The notes: a model not told the origin generated them from the sequence alone. A DNA stretch of 64,000 nt from Methylobacterium sp. FF17 (GCF_025813715.1 NZ_CP107532.1:2858501-2922500); one strand, 5' to 3'. Counted from the first letter of the stretch, positions 1 to 10,437 are shown. Made by a program: numbers and translations.

Positions 1-149
1 TCACAGCGATGGCCGCCCGGCCCGCCGTAGGGTGTCCGCCCTTCAACGGCGCGAGGTCCTGCCGCCGGCCTCGTTCCGGTTTCAGCGACCGGACCGCGAG
101 GGGCCGAACGAATTCACGCGATCACACGGACGACAGCGGAAAGACGACC

Positions 150-1583
150 ATGCAGGTGACCGAGACACTCTCCCAGGGGCTGAAGCGCGAGTTTCAGGTC
201 CTGCTCGCCGCGAACGAGCTGGAGGAGCGCCTGACGAGCGAGCTGTCCACCCTGAAGGACAAGGCCCAGATCAAGGGTTTCCGCCCCGGCAAGGTGCCGG
301 TCGCCCACCTGCGCAAGCTCTACGGCCGCTCCGTGATGGCCGACGTGCTGCAGAACGCGGTCAACGAGGCCAACCAGAAGATCGTCACCGAGAACAACCT
401 CAAGCTCGCCCTTGAGCCGAAGATCGAGTTCCCCGGCGAGCAGTCCATCGTCGAGCGGGCGCTGGATTCGAAGGCCGACGTCTCCTTCAACGTCGCCCTG
501 GAGGTGCTGCCGACCTTCGAACTCGCGGACCTCTCGGATGTCAGCCTGACGAAGCAGGTCGCCAAGCCTTCCGACGAGGAAGTGGACGAGGCCATCACGC
601 GCATGGCTTCCTCGAACCGCGCGTTCTCGCCGCGTGACGAGGGCGCGGCGGCCGAGACCGGCGACCGCGTCACCATCGACTTCGTGGGCCGTATCGACGG
701 CACCGAGTTCGAGGGCGGCAAGGGCGAAGGCGTCGACCTGGAGCTCGGTTCCGGTTCGTTCATCCCGGGCTTCGAGGACCAGCTCGTGGGCGCCAAGGTC
801 GGCGAGCAGCGGGTCGTCAAGACCACCTTCCCGGAGGCCTACGGCGCCGAGCAGCTTGCCGGAAAGGACGCCGAGTTCGACGTGACCGTGACGGCGATCC
901 AGGCGCCCGGCGAGACCAAGATCGACGACGAGCTCGCCAAGGGCTTCGGCATGGAATCCCTCGATAAGCTCAAGGAGGCGGTTTCCAACGCCATCGGCGG
1001 CGACTTCGAGGCGCAGTCCCGTCGCAAGCTGAAGAAGGACCTCCTCGACGCCCTCGACACCAAGTACGCCTTCGAGCTGCCCCCGAGCCTCGTGCACCAG
1101 GAATTCGCCGCCGTCTGGGCCCAGGTCGAGCAGGATCTGAAGACCCGGGGCAAGACCTTCGAGGACGAGGGGACCACCGAGGAGAAGGCGACGGCGGAGT
1201 ACCGCAAAATCGCCGAGCGTCGCGTCCGCCTCGGCTTGGTGCTTGCGCAGGTCGGTGAGACCGCCGATATCAGGGTCTCGGACGACGAGGTGAACCAGGC
1301 GCTGATGGCTCGGGTGCGGCAGTTCCCCGGCCAGGAGCAGCAGGTCTGGGACTTCTACCGCAAGAACAACCAGGCGTTGGCCGAGCTGCGGGCGCCGATC
1401 TTCGAGGAAAAGGTCGTCGACCACGTCCTCGCCCAGGTGAAGCTGGTCGAGGAGCCCGTCTCGAAAGAGGCGCTGTTCGCCGACGAGGACGATACCTCGG
1501 AGACCGCCGATGCGAAGGGCGAGGCCGGGTCGACTTCGGACGGAACCGACGAGGCTCTGCCCGCCGTCGCCAAGGCTGACTGA
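150..1583 (+). CDS. tig: Trigger factor, ribosome-associated chaperone and peptidyl-prolyl isomerase
   Basis: Trigger factor binds nascent chains at the ribosome exit tunnel. The 477-residue protein has the three expected parts: an N-terminal ribosome-binding domain with the signature GFRPGKVP (about residue 45), a central FKBP-type isomerase domain (about 170-255, with [10 protein letters not shown] and [15 protein letters not shown]), and a helical C-terminal chaperone domain ending in an acidic low-complexity tail. The frame stays open upstream to position 9, but those codons look random; the ATG at 150 begins [15 protein letters not shown], the usual trigger factor N-terminus. It heads the tig-clpP-clpX-lon order common to many proteobacteria, so folding and ATP-dependent degradation of new proteins are encoded side by side. 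Confidence 0.97.
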   Translation: MQVTETLSQGLKREFQVLLAANELEERLTSELSTLKDKAQIKGFRPGKVPVAHLRKLYGRSVMADVLQNAVNEANQKIVTENNLKLALEPKIEFPGEQSIVERALDSKADVSFNVALEVLPTFELADLSDVSLTKQVAKPSDEEVDEAITRMASSNRAFSPRDEGAAAETGDRVTIDFVGRIDGTEFEGGKGEGVDLELGSGSFIPGFEDQLVGAKVGEQRVVKTTFPEAYGAEQLAGKDAEFDVTVTAIQAPGETKIDDELAKGFGMESLDKLKEAVSNAIGGDFEAQSRRKLKKDLLDALDTKYAFELPPSLVHQEFAAVWAQVEQDLKTRGKTFEDEGTTEEKATAEYRKIAERRVRLGLVLAQVGETADIRVSDDEVNQALMARVRQFPGQEQQVWDFYRKNNQALAELRAPIFEEKVVDHVLAQVKLVEEPVSKEALFADEDDTSETADAKGEAGSTSDGTDEALPAVAKAD

Positions 1584-1710
1584 GCCCGCGGCTCCCACGA
1601 GGGCGGCGGGCCGAGAGTAAGGCGGCGTTCACCGTCGCCGTAGTTCGCTGAAACGTCCGGTGCGCACCTGATTCGCGGTGCGGCCGGACCCCTTGTAGCT
1701 GGGGCACGTG

Positions 1711-2340
1711 ATGATGAGAGATCCGGTCGACTATTATAACTCTGCGCTCGTGCCCATGGTGGTCGAGCAGTCGAGCCGCGGTGAGCGTGCCTTCGACATC
1801 TACTCGCGGCTGCTGCGCGAGCGCATTATCTTCCTCACGGGTCCGGTCGAGGATTACGGGGCGTCGCTGATCGTGGCGCAGCTCCTTTTTCTCGAGGCCG
1901 AGAACCCGAAGAAGGAAATCTCCTTCTACATCAATTCGCCGGGTGGCGTCGTGACCTCCGGCCTGTCGATCTACGACACCATGCAGTTCATCCGCTGCCC
2001 CGTCACCACGCTCTGCGTGGGCCAGGCTGCGTCGATGGGTTCGCTGCTCCTCACGGCCGGTGAGCCGGGCCACCGCTTCGCTCTGCCGAACGCCCGGATC
2101 ATGGTGCACCAGCCCTCGGGCGGGTTCCAGGGTCAGGCCACCGACATCCTGATCCATGCCCGCGAGATCGAGGCGCTGAAGAAGCGCCTGAACGAGATCT
2201 ACGTGAAGCATACCGGCCGCGACTACGACACCATCGTGCAGGCGCTGGAGCGCGACAACTTCATGACGGCCGATGCCGCCAAGGAGTTCGGGCTCATCGA
2301 CGAGGTGATCCAGAAGCGGCCCGAGCCCGCCGCTGCCTGA
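1711..2340 (+). CDS. clpP: ATP-dependent Clp protease proteolytic subunit
   Basis: Serine peptidase subunit that forms the double-heptamer chamber fed by ClpX or ClpA. About 209 residues, the usual length. The catalytic triad is visible: Ser in GQAASMGS (about residue 108), His in MVHQPSGG (about 133) and Asp in ALERDNF (about 182). A GTG at 1708 lies immediately before two consecutive ATGs; the first ATG is preferred, but the choice changes the N-terminus by only one residue. It lies 127 bases after tig and about 216 bases before clpX, so the three genes could be co-transcribed or have their own promoters. Confidence 0.97.
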   Translation: MMRDPVDYYNSALVPMVVEQSSRGERAFDIYSRLLRERIIFLTGPVEDYGASLIVAQLLFLEAENPKKEISFYINSPGGVVTSGLSIYDTMQFIRCPVTTLCVGQAASMGSLLLTAGEPGHRFALPNARIMVHQPSGGFQGQATDILIHAREIEALKKRLNEIYVKHTGRDYDTIVQALERDNFMTADAAKEFGLIDEVIQKRPEPAAA

Positions 2341-2556
2341 GAGCGCGCCCCGGGTCGTCCGGCCCGGCGCGTCGTTTCGAGGCGGGCGCTTTTGGCAGGG
2401 CCCGCCTTGATCCCGCCGCGGCCGCATGCTTGCATCGCCAGTCTGATCGAAGCTGGCAGATGCGCGCAGGTGACTGTTTCTTTAGGCGGACGCCATTAAA
2501 TTCGAAGGATGCGTGTGCGCCCCGGACCGGCGCCATGCCCGCGAACGGAGACCGAT

Positions 2557-3828
2557 ATGAGCAAGACTGGCGGCAACGACTCGAAGAGCACGCTGTACTG
2601 CTCGTTTTGCGGCAAGAGCCAGCACGAGGTCCGCAAGCTGATCGCGGGCCCGACGGTGTTCATCTGCGACGAGTGTGTCGAACTGTGCATGGACATCATC
2701 CGCGAGGAGTCGAAGTCCTCCCTGGTGAAGTCGCGCGATGGGGTGCCGACCCCGAAGGAAATCCGCCGCGTCCTCGATGACTACGTCATCGGTCAGGATT
2801 TTGCGAAGAAGGTCCTCTCGGTCGCGGTCCACAACCACTACAAGCGTCTCGCCCACGCCTCGAAGCACAACGACGTCGAGCTCGCGAAGTCGAACATCAT
2901 GCTGATCGGACCTACCGGCTCCGGCAAGACGCTCCTCGCGCAGACGCTCGCCCGCATCCTCGACGTGCCGTTCACGATGGCGGATGCGACGACGCTGACC
3001 GAAGCCGGCTACGTCGGTGAGGATGTCGAGAACATCATCCTCAAGCTGCTCCAGGCCTCCGACTACAACGTCGAGCGGGCGCAGCGCGGCATCGTCTACA
3101 TCGACGAGATCGATAAGATCTCGCGGAAATCCGACAATCCGTCGATCACCCGCGACGTGTCGGGCGAGGGTGTGCAGCAGGCGCTCCTGAAGATCATGGA
3201 GGGCACGGTCGCGAGTGTCCCGCCGCAGGGTGGCCGCAAGCACCCGCAGCAGGAGTTCCTGCAGGTCGACACGACGAACATCCTGTTCATCTGTGGCGGC
3301 GCCTTCGCGGGCCTGGAGCGGATCATCTCGGCGCGCGGCAAGGGCACCTCGATCGGCTTCGGCGCGACCGTGCAGGCCCCGGACGACCGCCGCACCGGCG
3401 AGATCTTCCGCAACGTCGAGCCCGAGGATCTGCTGAAGTTCGGCCTCATCCCCGAGTTCGTCGGCCGTCTGCCCGTGCTGGCGACCCTTGAGGATCTCGA
3501 CGAGACCGCGCTGAAGCGCATCCTGCAGGAGCCGAAGAACGCCCTGGTGAAGCAGTACCAGCGCCTCTTCGAGATGGAGAACGTCGACCTGACCTTCCAG
3601 GAGGAGGCGCTCTCCATGGTGGCCCGCAAGGCCATCGAGCGGAAGACCGGCGCCCGCGGTCTGCGCTCCATCCTGGAGACGATCCTGCTGGAGACGATGT
3701 ACGATCTGCCCGGCCTGGAGTCGGTCGAGCAGGTGGTGATCGGTCCCGAAGTCGTCGATGGCAAGTCACGCCCGCTCTACATCCATGGTGACCGTAACAA
3801 GGAAGCCCCCGCCAGCGTCAGCGCCTGA
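2557..3828 (+). CDS. clpX: ATP-dependent Clp protease ATP-binding subunit ClpX
   Basis: AAA+ unfoldase that delivers substrates to ClpP. The 423-residue protein has an N-terminal zinc-binding domain with Cys15, Cys18, Cys37 and Cys40 (CSFCGK and CDEC), Walker A GPTGSGKT at about 118-125, Walker B YIDEIDKI, and the C-terminal D2 domain. The ATG at 2557 is chosen because GGAG lies about eight bases upstream and the protein then starts MSKTGG, normal for the family; the open frame reaches back to 2509 without similarity. Directly downstream of clpP, as expected for the partner subunit. Confidence 0.97.
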   Translation: MSKTGGNDSKSTLYCSFCGKSQHEVRKLIAGPTVFICDECVELCMDIIREESKSSLVKSRDGVPTPKEIRRVLDDYVIGQDFAKKVLSVAVHNHYKRLAHASKHNDVELAKSNIMLIGPTGSGKTLLAQTLARILDVPFTMADATTLTEAGYVGEDVENIILKLLQASDYNVERAQRGIVYIDEIDKISRKSDNPSITRDVSGEGVQQALLKIMEGTVASVPPQGGRKHPQQEFLQVDTTNILFICGGAFAGLERIISARGKGTSIGFGATVQAPDDRRTGEIFRNVEPEDLLKFGLIPEFVGRLPVLATLEDLDETALKRILQEPKNALVKQYQRLFEMENVDLTFQEEALSMVARKAIERKTGARGLRSILETILLETMYDLPGLESVEQVVIGPEVVDGKSRPLYIHGDRNKEAPASVSA

Positions 3829-3869
3829 GGTTGACCTTTGGGTCAACGGCCAAGTCTGAGCGGTTCCAC

Positions 3870-3903
3870 GGGGCGGATGCTTGAAAACATCCGCCCCGAT
3901 TTC
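3870..3903 (+). terminator. Probable intrinsic terminator after clpX
   Basis: A perfect 10-bp stem, GGGGCGGATG (3870-3879) with CATCCGCCCC (3888-3897), encloses an AT-rich 8-base loop and is followed by GATTT. The uridine tract is short, so termination may be partial. A smaller hairpin, GTTGACC with GGTCAAC around 3830-3847, lies just upstream at the clpX stop codon. Confidence 0.6.
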
Positions 3904-4087
3904 CATCTCAGGATCAGCGCGATGGCCGCACGCTCCCTCTTCGAGGTGCGGTGTCCCGCCACCAGCCGCATCCTGAGACGATCACCCGACACTGCTTCCG
4001 ACCCCCTCGCGGCCCGGTCGGCCCCTGGCAGATTGCTTGCTCCATGCGAGGAGCAGATGCCCGGCGTCCATCATGAGGAAGTCCGAT

Positions 4088-6514
4088 ATGACTCAATCGA
4101 AATCGCGCCAGCCCGTTGTTCCGGGCTCGACGGGCTCCTACGCCGTCCTCCCTCTGCGCGACATTGTCGTATTCCCGCACATCATCGTCCCGCTCTTCGT
4201 CGGTCGCGAGAAATCGATCCGCGCCCTTGAGGAAGCCGTCCGCACCGACCGGCACATCCTGCTGGCGACGCAGATCAACGCCAGCGAGGACGATCCCTCG
4301 ACGGATGCGATCTACAAGATCGGCACCCTGGCGAGCGTGCTCCAGCTCCTGAAGCTCCCCGATGGCACCGTGAAGGTGCTGGTCGAGGGTGCGGGGCGGG
4401 CCAAGATCACGAGCTTCACGAAGTCCGACACCTACTACGAGGCCGAGGCCGAGACCCTTACCGACGAGCTCGGTGACAGCGTCGAGGCGGAGGCTCTCGC
4501 CCGCTCGGTCATCGCCGAGTTCGAGAACTACGTGAAGCTCAACAAGAAGATCTCCCCCGAGGTCGTCTCGGCGGTGACCCAGATCGACGAGCCCTCGAAG
4601 CTCGCCGACACCGTGGGCTCGCACCTCGCCGTCAAGATCGCCGACAAGCAGGCGATCCTCGAGATCCCCACAGTGGCGCAGCGCCTCGAGCGCGTGCTGT
4701 CGCTGATGGAGAGTGAGATCTCCGTGCTGCAGGTGGAAAAGCGCATCCGGACCCGCGTCAAGCGGCAGATGGAGAAGACCCAGCGCGAGTACTACCTCAA
4801 CGAGCAGATGAAGGCGATCCAGAAGGAGCTGGGCGACTCCGAGGACGGCAAGGACGAACTGGCCGAGCTCGAGGAGAAAATCGAGAAGACCAAGTTCACC
4901 AAGGAGGCCCGCGACAAGGCGGTGGCGGAGCTGAAGAAGCTGCGCCAGATGTCGCCGATGTCGGCGGAAGCCACCGTGGTGCGCAACTACCTCGACTGGA
5001 TGCTCGGCATTCCGTGGGGCAAGCGCTCGAAGATCAAGAAGGATCTGCTGGGCGCCCAGGTCATGCTCGACGAGGACCATTTCGGCCTCGACAAGGTGAA
5101 GGAGCGGATCGTCGAGTACCTCGCGGTGCAGCAGCGCGCGAACAAGCTCACGGGCCCAATCCTCTGCCTCGTTGGTCCCCCTGGCGTCGGCAAGACCTCG
5201 CTCGGCAAGTCCATCGCGAAGGCGACGGGTCGCGAGTTCGTGCGCATGTCGCTCGGCGGCGTGCGTGACGAGGCCGAGATCCGCGGTCACCGTCGGACCT
5301 ATATCGGTTCGATGCCCGGCAAGATCGTTCAGTCGATGCGCAAGGCGAAGACCTCGAACCCGCTCATCCTGCTCGACGAGATCGACAAGATGGGCATGGA
5401 CTTCCGGGGCGACCCCTCGGCAGCCCTGTTGGAGGTCCTCGATCCGGAGCAGAACGCCACGTTCAACGACCACTACCTGGAGGTGGATTACGACCTCTCG
5501 AACGTGATGTTCGTCACCACCGCCAACACGCTGAACATCCCTGCACCCTTGATGGACCGCATGGAGGTGATCCGCATCGCCGGCTATACCGAGGAAGAGA
5601 AGCTCGAGATCGCGCGCAAGCACCTGATCCCGGGCGCCGTGAAGAAGCACGGTCTCGATTCCAAGGAGTGGCAGATCGACGATGCCGGCCTGCTGATGCT
5701 CATCCGCCGCTACACGCGGGAGGCGGGCGTCCGCAACCTGGAGCGCGAGATCTCCAACCTGATCCGCAAGGCCGTGAAGGAGATCCTCATCACCAAGGTG
5801 AAGGCCGTCAGCGTCACCGAGGAGAACCTGCCGGTCTTCCTCGGTGCTCCGAAGTTCCGCTACGGCGAGATCGACGAGGAGGATCAGGTCGGTGTGGTCA
5901 CGGGTCTGGCCTGGACCGAGGTCGGCGGCGAGTTGCTGACGATCGAGGGCGTCATGATGCCCGGCAAGGGCAAGATGACGGTCACGGGCAACCTGCGCGA
6001 CGTGATGAAGGAATCGATCTCCGCTGCAGCAAGCTACGTCCGCTCGCGGGCCGTCGATTTCGGCATCGAGCCGCCGCTGTTCGAGCGTCGGGATATCCAC
6101 GTCCACGTTCCCGAGGGGGCGACTCCGAAGGACGGTCCGTCCGCCGGCATCGGCATGGCGACCGCGATCATCTCGACGCTGACGGGCATTCCGGTGCGCC
6201 GCGACGTGGCGATGACGGGCGAGGTCACCTTGCGCGGCCGCGTGCTGCCGATCGGTGGTCTGAAGGAGAAGCTGCTCGCTGCGCTCCGCGGTGGGATCAA
6301 GACGGTCCTCATCCCCGAGGAGAACGCCAAGGACATCGCCGAGGTGCCCGACAGCGTGAAGAACGGGTTGGAGATCATCCCGGTCTCGCGGATGGATCAG
6401 GTGCTGCAGCACGCCCTGACCCGTGTGCCCGACGCGATCGAGTGGGAGGAGCCGGCACCGCCGGTGCGCCCGGTCATCGCCGAGGATGACTCCGCCACGG
6501 TCGTTGCCCACTAA
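4088..6514 (+). CDS. lon: Lon protease (ATP-dependent serine protease La)
   Basis: Cytoplasmic AAA+ protease that degrades misfolded and regulatory proteins. The 808-residue product has an N-terminal substrate-binding LonN domain (about 20-215), a coiled-coil linker, an AAA+ domain with Walker A GPPGVGKT (about 362) and Walker B ILLDEIDK, and a C-terminal peptidase domain. The Ser-Lys dyad is visible as Ser685 in KDGPSAGIG and Lys728 in GGLKEK. Start chosen at 4088 (MTQSKSRQ) because AGGAAG precedes it; in-frame ATGs at 4037 and 4073 lie in unconserved sequence. It completes the tig-clpP-clpX-lon cluster and is followed by a strong terminator. Confidence 0.97.
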   Translation: MTQSKSRQPVVPGSTGSYAVLPLRDIVVFPHIIVPLFVGREKSIRALEEAVRTDRHILLATQINASEDDPSTDAIYKIGTLASVLQLLKLPDGTVKVLVEGAGRAKITSFTKSDTYYEAEAETLTDELGDSVEAEALARSVIAEFENYVKLNKKISPEVVSAVTQIDEPSKLADTVGSHLAVKIADKQAILEIPTVAQRLERVLSLMESEISVLQVEKRIRTRVKRQMEKTQREYYLNEQMKAIQKELGDSEDGKDELAELEEKIEKTKFTKEARDKAVAELKKLRQMSPMSAEATVVRNYLDWMLGIPWGKRSKIKKDLLGAQVMLDEDHFGLDKVKERIVEYLAVQQRANKLTGPILCLVGPPGVGKTSLGKSIAKATGREFVRMSLGGVRDEAEIRGHRRTYIGSMPGKIVQSMRKAKTSNPLILLDEIDKMGMDFRGDPSAALLEVLDPEQNATFNDHYLEVDYDLSNVMFVTTANTLNIPAPLMDRMEVIRIAGYTEEEKLEIARKHLIPGAVKKHGLDSKEWQIDDAGLLMLIRRYTREAGVRNLEREISNLIRKAVKEILITKVKAVSVTEENLPVFLGAPKFRYGEIDEEDQVGVVTGLAWTEVGGELLTIEGVMMPGKGKMTVTGNLRDVMKESISAAASYVRSRAVDFGIEPPLFERRDIHVHVPEGATPKDGPSAGIGMATAIISTLTGIPVRRDVAMTGEVTLRGRVLPIGGLKEKLLAALRGGIKTVLIPEENAKDIAEVPDSVKNGLEIIPVSRMDQVLQHALTRVPDAIEWEEPAPPVRPVIAEDDSATVVAH

Positions 6515-6539
6515 GGGCCACGGAATCCACACCGTCAAA

Positions 6540-6570
6540 GGGCCCCGGCGGCGACGCCGGGGCCCTTTTT
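6540..6570 (+). terminator. Strong intrinsic terminator after lon
   Basis: An 11-bp perfect GC stem, GGGCCCCGGCG (6540-6550) paired with CGCCGGGGCCC (6555-6565), with the GNRA-type tetraloop GCGA and five T residues. It ends the protease block. Confidence 0.93.
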
Positions 6571-6658
6571 CGTCCGCAACGTAGACTCGCAGAAAGCGAT
6601 TTGCGGGACGCGAAGGGGTTGCGCGCTGTCATCAGCTTCCGTTACGAAGCGGCGCGTC

Positions 6659-6734
6659 GGGCGGTTAGCTCAGTTGGTAGAGCGTCTCCTTTACACGGAG
6701 AGGGTCGGGGGTTCGAGTCCCTCACCGCCCACCA
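6659..6734 (+). tRNA. tRNA-Val (anticodon TAC)
   Basis: A 76-base cloverleaf with encoded CCA. The acceptor stem is GGGCGGT (6659-6665) with ACCGCCC (6724-6730), followed by discriminator A and CCA. The anticodon arm is TCTCC-TTTACAC-GGAGA, giving anticodon TAC, which reads GTA and wobble GTN valine codons. The D-arm (GCTC...GAGC) and T-arm (TTCGAGT loop) are intact. It stands alone downstream of the lon terminator. Confidence 0.95.
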
Positions 6735-6801
6735 TCCTTCCCGAGCGTCGCGCGGTCCGAAGTGACGCGGCGACCCGGTCCGTCGGAGAAGGAGCCCCGT
6801 G

Positions 6802-7083
6802 ATGGATGACGTCGTGATGGAGTCGATGCCGGCGAGGGGGTTCCCATCGCCCTGGATCGTCGTTGAACAGGCCAACAGCTTCCGGATCGAGGATGCGAGC
6901 GGTCTCGCGATCGCCTGGACCTCTTTCGCGCCGGCTGCGGACCCTGGCATGAAGACCGAGTCCCTGACCCGCGACGAGGCGCATCGGATCGCCAAGGCCA
7001 TCGCCATGGTCCCGGAGATGCGGACCGTCATCCAATCGTTGCAGGAGGGCCTCGCCGAGGCTGAGGATGGGCCGGAAGGCTGA
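6802..7083 (+). CDS. Small conserved hypothetical protein (about 93 aa)
   Basis: A 93-residue soluble protein. The middle resembles small proteins common in Hyphomicrobiales in which an aromatic WxV segment leads into FxIxDAxGxxLAY and then LTxDEAxRIAxxIAxLPEL; here it reads FRIEDASGLAIAW and later LTRDEAHRIAKAIAMVPE. The function of that family is unknown to me. Start: AGGAG at 6790-6794 lies seven bases before ATG 6802; a GTG at 6799 is also possible. The tRNA-Val gene lies about 65 bases upstream. Family resemblance is from memory, not a search. Confidence 0.75.
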   Translation: MDDVVMESMPARGFPSPWIVVEQANSFRIEDASGLAIAWTSFAPAADPGMKTESLTRDEAHRIAKAIAMVPEMRTVIQSLQEGLAEAEDGPEG

Positions 7084-7198
7084 CCGCGAGCGACGGCCCA
7101 TCGGGAATCTCGGATGTCGGACACCGCGAGGCACCGCCGCGTCTCACGCGTATGTCGCGATGCTTCGGGTGCCTACCGGATCTCTCGGGAACTAGGCG

Positions 7199-7726
7199 TC
7201 AGCCTCCGGCCATGACCAGGGCCCAGAAACGCTTGTAGCGGTTGCCCGGGGCATCGACGCGGGCGATGCCGATCCGCCGGAGCTGCGGGATCAACATATT
7301 CTTGTTGTGTTCGGGCGAGACTTTCCAGCGTGCCAGAACCTCGTCGAAGGTCGCCGAGCCGGCGCTGAGGTTTTCCGCCGCGTAAGTGCGGCCGGCCCCC
7401 GCATCCGCCATGCGAGCTCCGAAGGTCCCGCCAATCTCGTGGCTGAGGCGGCCGGCCTTCGCGTTCGATGCGGCCTGGTAGGAGGCCGCGCGAATCAGGC
7501 TCGCGTCGATCGTGACCGGTCCGAGCCCATGCTGCGCACGGTAGCGCGAGATCGCGGCGGCAGCGGCCTGTTCGTCGAGGATCACGAGCTGGGTCGGTGC
7601 CTCGGAGACGAGGAGATTCGGAGAGCCGCAACCCGCCAGCATCAGCAGGACCGACAGGCTTGCCAGATGCACGCCAAGGGTGCTCGGGCGCGGAAAACGG
7701 GCGCGAAGGTCGTGTAGGGACGGCAT
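7199..7726 (-). CDS. CAP-domain (SCP/PR1-like) lipoprotein
   Basis: A 175-residue exported protein with an N-terminal signal ending in a lipobox (LLMLAGC, Cys about residue 32), then a CAP/SCP domain. Visible CAP features are SRYRAQHGLGPV (helix 1), RAASYQAASNAKAGRLSHEIGG (first metal-site His), YAAENLSAGSATFDEVLARWKVSPEHNKNM (the conserved AAEN motif and the SPEHNKNML motif) and IGIARV. Bacterial CAP proteins of this class are secreted or membrane-anchored; most have no assigned activity. Start at 7726 (MPSLHDLRAR) gives a proper signal peptide; upstream in-frame codons do not look coding. Confidence 0.85.
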   Translation of the reverse strand: MPSLHDLRARFPRPSTLGVHLASLSVLLMLAGCGSPNLLVSEAPTQLVILDEQAAAAAISRYRAQHGLGPVTIDASLIRAASYQAASNAKAGRLSHEIGGTFGARMADAGAGRTYAAENLSAGSATFDEVLARWKVSPEHNKNMLIPQLRRIGIARVDAPGNRYKRFWALVMAGG

Positions 7727-8001
7727 CGTTCTGTCTCGACCTTGCGGCAGATGCTGGGGCTCTGAGCCCTTCTCGACCTGATGCGGCGAAAACGCGGCGC
7801 ATCTCGGTGTCGGAGGCAGGGCGCAGCGGGCTGTGTCCCCCTGGACACGTCCGGACAAGGCCAGGAATTCGCCGTGATGCGGCGAGGCGTTTGTATCGGA
7901 TACCGGAGGGGGCTCGTTGCTTACCGCCGGGAGCGAGCGCCATGAACGGCGCTCAGCGTCATCGGCCTTGCGGCTGCATCGATTGACTGGAATGTTCGGG
8001 A

Positions 8002-8078
8002 TGGCGCGGGCGACGGGACTCGAACCCGCGACCTCCGGCGTGACAGGCCGGCACTCTAACCGACTGAGCTACGCCCGC
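8002..8078 (-). tRNA. tRNA-Asp (anticodon GTC), copy 1
   Basis: Read on the minus strand, this is a 77-base cloverleaf with acceptor GCGGGCG/CGCCCGC, anticodon loop CTGTCAC (anticodon GTC) and encoded CCA. It is downstream of an almost identical second copy in the same orientation, separated by 24 bases, so both probably belong to one transcript. Confidence 0.95.
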
Positions 8079-8102
8079 ATCATTCATTCGGCAGTCTGGA
8101 CG

Positions 8103-8179
8103 TGGCGCGGGCGACGGGACTCGAACCCGCGACCTCCGGCGTGACAGGCCGGCACTCTAACCAACTGAGCTACGCCCGC
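8103..8179 (-). tRNA. tRNA-Asp (anticodon GTC), copy 2
   Basis: Same length and structure as the copy at 8002-8078. The two genes differ at a single D-loop base (AGTTGG here, AGTCGG in the other). This copy is nearer the presumed promoter. Recent tandem duplication, kept similar by gene conversion, is the simplest explanation. Confidence 0.95.
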
Positions 8180-8497
8180 TTGACGTCCCGCCCCGTTTCC
8201 GGCGGTGTCGGCGGTTTATGGTCACCGCCCTGGGCTGTCAAGCAACCCGGCTCCGCATTCGCAGAGAAATCCGTGCAGTGAAAACCGTCGGGGCGCCGCT
8301 CGCGCCGGTGCGGCGGGGGAGGGGCTGGCTCGCCGGGCATTGAAACCGCGTCGCTTTTCTGTCATAGGGCCCTCGCGTTGAACCGCCCGGCCGATCGGGC
8401 TGCCGTGGCGGTTCGTGCTGCTCCATCAGAAGCATCAACCGAGCGCATCCCTTCGATCCGATCCGGATCGGAGTTTGTGCGCGTTCAGGAGAGCCAA
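8180..8497. other. Intergenic region between tRNA-Asp and rpmI
   Basis: About 318 bases without a recognisable gene. On the minus strand it carries the tRNA-Asp promoter. On the plus strand it holds a candidate rpmI promoter (TTGAAA at 8340-8345, 17-base spacer, CATAGG at 8363-8368) and a perfect 16-bp palindrome at 8457-8472 (TCCGATCCGGATCGGA), about 25 bases before the rpmI start and close to its ribosome-binding site. infC, which often precedes rpmI-rplT, is not here. Confidence 0.5.
8213..8241 (-). promoter_or_regulatory. Putative sigma-70 promoter of the tRNA-Asp pair
   Basis: On the minus strand a perfect -35 hexamer TTGACA (8236-8241) is followed after 17 bases by TAAACC, or after 15 bases by CATAAA, as a weak -10. 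The -10 lies about 34 bases before the tRNA-Asp 5' end at 8179, a normal distance for a tRNA precursor. The -35 is convincing; the -10 assignment is not settled. Confidence 0.45.
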
Positions 8498-8701
8498 ATG
8501 CCCAAGCTGAAAACCAAGTCGGGCGCCAAGAAGCGCTTCAAGATCACCGGCACCGGCAAGGTCATGTACGCCCAGGCCGGCAAGCGCCACGGGATGATCA
8601 AGCGGACGACGAAGCAGATCCGCAACCTGCGCGGCACCACCACCCTGTTCGAGGGCGATGCTGCCAACGTGAAGAAGTATTTCCTGCCCAACAGCCGGTA
8701 A
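8498..8701 (+). CDS. rpmI: 50S ribosomal protein L35
   Basis: A 67-residue, strongly basic protein of the large ribosomal subunit, with the family start [15 protein letters not shown] and the C-terminal FLPNSR. The frame is open upstream, but the ATG at 8498 has a good AGGAGA Shine-Dalgarno sequence and gives the standard N-terminus. It precedes rplT by 48 bases as in most bacteria and is almost certainly co-transcribed with it. infC is missing from the neighbourhood. Confidence 0.97.
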   Translation: MPKLKTKSGAKKRFKITGTGKVMYAQAGKRHGMIKRTTKQIRNLRGTTTLFEGDAANVKKYFLPNSR

Positions 8702-8749
8702 TCCTTCACGACGCCGACACTGCTTCTTTCGTAATCCAGGAGAACACCC

Positions 8750-9121
8750 ATGGCCCGCGTCAAGCGCGGCGTGACCAGTCACGCGAAGCACAAGAAAGTC
8801 CTCAAGGCCGCCCGTGGTTATTACGGTCGCCGCAAGAACACGATCCGGATCGCCAAGCAGGCGGTCGAGAAGGGCATGCAGTATGCCTACCGCGATCGGA
8901 AGAACAAAAAGCGTACGTTCCGCGCTCTCTGGATCCAGCGCCTCAACGCCGCTGTCCGTGAGCATGGCCTGACCTATTCGCGCTTCATCAACGGCCTGAC
9001 GAAGTCCGGCGTCGAGGTGGACCGCAAGGCCCTCTCCGAGCTCGCCATCCACGAGCCGGCGTCCTTCGCCGCCGTGGTGGAGGTCGCCAAGGCCGCCCTC
9101 CCGGCCGCCAAGGCTGCCTGA
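8750..9121 (+). CDS. rplT: 50S ribosomal protein L20
   Basis: A 123-residue basic protein required for early assembly of the 50S subunit. It begins [16 protein letters not shown] and contains the canonical [19 protein letters not shown] and [22 protein letters not shown] segments, with a short Ala-rich C-terminal tail. AGGAG precedes the ATG. In other bacteria L20 autoregulates its operon; whether the palindrome before rpmI takes part here is unknown. Confidence 0.97.
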   Translation: MARVKRGVTSHAKHKKVLKAARGYYGRRKNTIRIAKQAVEKGMQYAYRDRKNKKRTFRALWIQRLNAAVREHGLTYSRFINGLTKSGVEVDRKALSELAIHEPASFAAVVEVAKAALPAAKAA

Positions 9122-9178
9122 TACGGCCGTTCGAGCGGAACGTGCGGCTCGTCCGAGCCGTGCGCCGTTCGTCATGAC

Positions 9179-9212
9179 AAGGCGCGGCACCCCCGGGGAG
9201 CCGCGCCTTTTT
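9179..9212 (+). terminator. Intrinsic terminator after rplT
   Basis: Stem GGCGCGGC (9181-9188) with GCCGCGCC (9200-9207) enclosing a C/G-rich loop that can extend the stem, preceded by AA and followed by five T residues. Confidence 0.88.
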
Positions 9213-9354
9213 CCATCCATCGGGCGCGCGACGCTTCGTTTGCGCATGGCGGGTGCTTGCATTGCGGATCGCGACCCGCAAAACCCTCCGCGGGCCTGCC
9301 CGATCGAGACCGCCCGATCCGTCAGATCGGTGCCGCAGCCGGTGAGTTGAACCG

Positions 9355-10437
9355 ATGACCGACCTCGACACCCTCGAATCCGGCCTGCTCGATCAGGTCG
9401 CGACTGCCTCCGACGAGGTGACGCTGGATGCCGTGCGCGTGGCGGCGCTCGGAAAGAAGGGGTCGATCTCCGAACTCCTGAAGACCCTCGGTGCGATGAC
9501 GCCGGATGAGCGCAAGGTCCGCGGCCCCGTCATCAACGGGTTGCGCGATCGGGTTCAGGCCGCCATCGCGAGTCGTCGCGACGCCCTGGCGGAGGCGGCC
9601 CTCGGCGCCCGCCTCGCTGCCGAGCGCATCGACGTGACCCTTCCCGTGCGGGAGGCACCGGAGGCGCGGGGGCGCATCCACCCGATCAGCCAGGTGCTGG
9701 ACGAGATCACCGCGATCTTCGCCGACATGGGTTTCTCGGTGGCCGAGGGCCCGGATATCGAGACCGACGACTACAACTTCACGGCGCTCAACTTCCCGCC
9801 CGGCCATCCGGCGCGTGAGATGCACGACACCTTCTTCCTGGCGCCGGATCGGAACGGCCAGCGCAAGGTGCTGCGCACCCACACCTCGCCCGTCCAGATC
9901 CGCACCATGCGATCGAAAGCGCCGCCGATCCGGGTGATCTGCCCGGGCCGGACCTACCGGCACGATTCGGACCAGACCCACACCCCGATGTTCCATCAGG
10001 TCGAGGGGCTGGTGATCGACAAGGCGGCGAACATCGCCAACCTGAAATGGGTGCTGGAGGAGTTCTGCCGCACCTTCTTCGAGGTCGAGGCGGTCAAGAT
10101 GCGCTTTCGGCCCTCGTTCTTTCCCTTCACGGAACCCTCGGCCGAGGTCGACATCCAGTGTTCGCGCAAGGGCGGCGAGATCCGCTTCGGCGAGGGGACC
10201 GACTGGCTCGAGATCCTCGGCTGCGGCATGGTCCACCCCAACGTCCTGCGCAATTGCGGCCTCGATCCCGACAGCGTCCAGGGCTTCGCCTTCGGCGTCG
10301 GCATCGATCGCATCGCCATGCTGAAATACGGCATGCCGGATCTGCGTCCCTTCTTCGAGGCGGATGTGCGCTGGCTCGACCATTACGGCTTCCGCCCGCT
10401 GGATATCCCGAGCCTGGTCGCCGGGCTGACGGGCTGA
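9355..10437 (+). CDS. pheS: Phenylalanine--tRNA ligase alpha subunit
   Basis: Catalytic subunit of the alpha2-beta2 enzyme charging tRNA-Phe. The 360-residue protein has an N-terminal coiled-coil tRNA-contact region, then class II motifs: motif 1 around [13 protein letters not shown], motif 2 with [12 protein letters not shown] and [10 protein letters not shown], and motif 3 [14 protein letters not shown] near the C-terminus. Full length. pheT follows after about 103 bases; the two are presumably one operon. Confidence 0.97.
   Translation: MTDLDTLESGLLDQVATASDEVTLDAVRVAALGKKGSISELLKTLGAMTPDERKVRGPVINGLRDRVQAAIASRRDALAEAALGARLAAERIDVTLPVREAPEARGRIHPISQVLDEITAIFADMGFSVAEGPDIETDDYNFTALNFPPGHPAREMHDTFFLAPDRNGQRKVLRTHTSPVQIRTMRSKAPPIRVICPGRTYRHDSDQTHTPMFHQVEGLVIDKAANIANLKWVLEEFCRTFFEVEAVKMRFRPSFFPFTEPSAEVDIQCSRKGGEIRFGEGTDWLEILGCGMVHPNVLRNCGLDPDSVQGFAFGVGIDRIAMLKYGMPDLRPFFEADVRWLDHYGFRPLDIPSLVAGLTG

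Noticed and set aside
3914..6538. An 874-residue open frame antisense to lon
   Set aside because: Its composition is the GC-biased mirror of lon (Leu/Asp/His/Arg-rich), it has no recognisable domain, and lon is certain. Long antisense frames are expected at this GC content.
6642..7134. Minus-strand frames containing GGEGLEPP and RDSNPRPS across the tRNA-Val gene
   Set aside because: These strings are the well-known false translation of the antisense of a tRNA.
7917..8144. A plus-strand frame with ATGLEPATSGVTGRHSN across the tRNA-Asp genes
   Set aside because: The same artefact: translation across the complement of tRNA genes.
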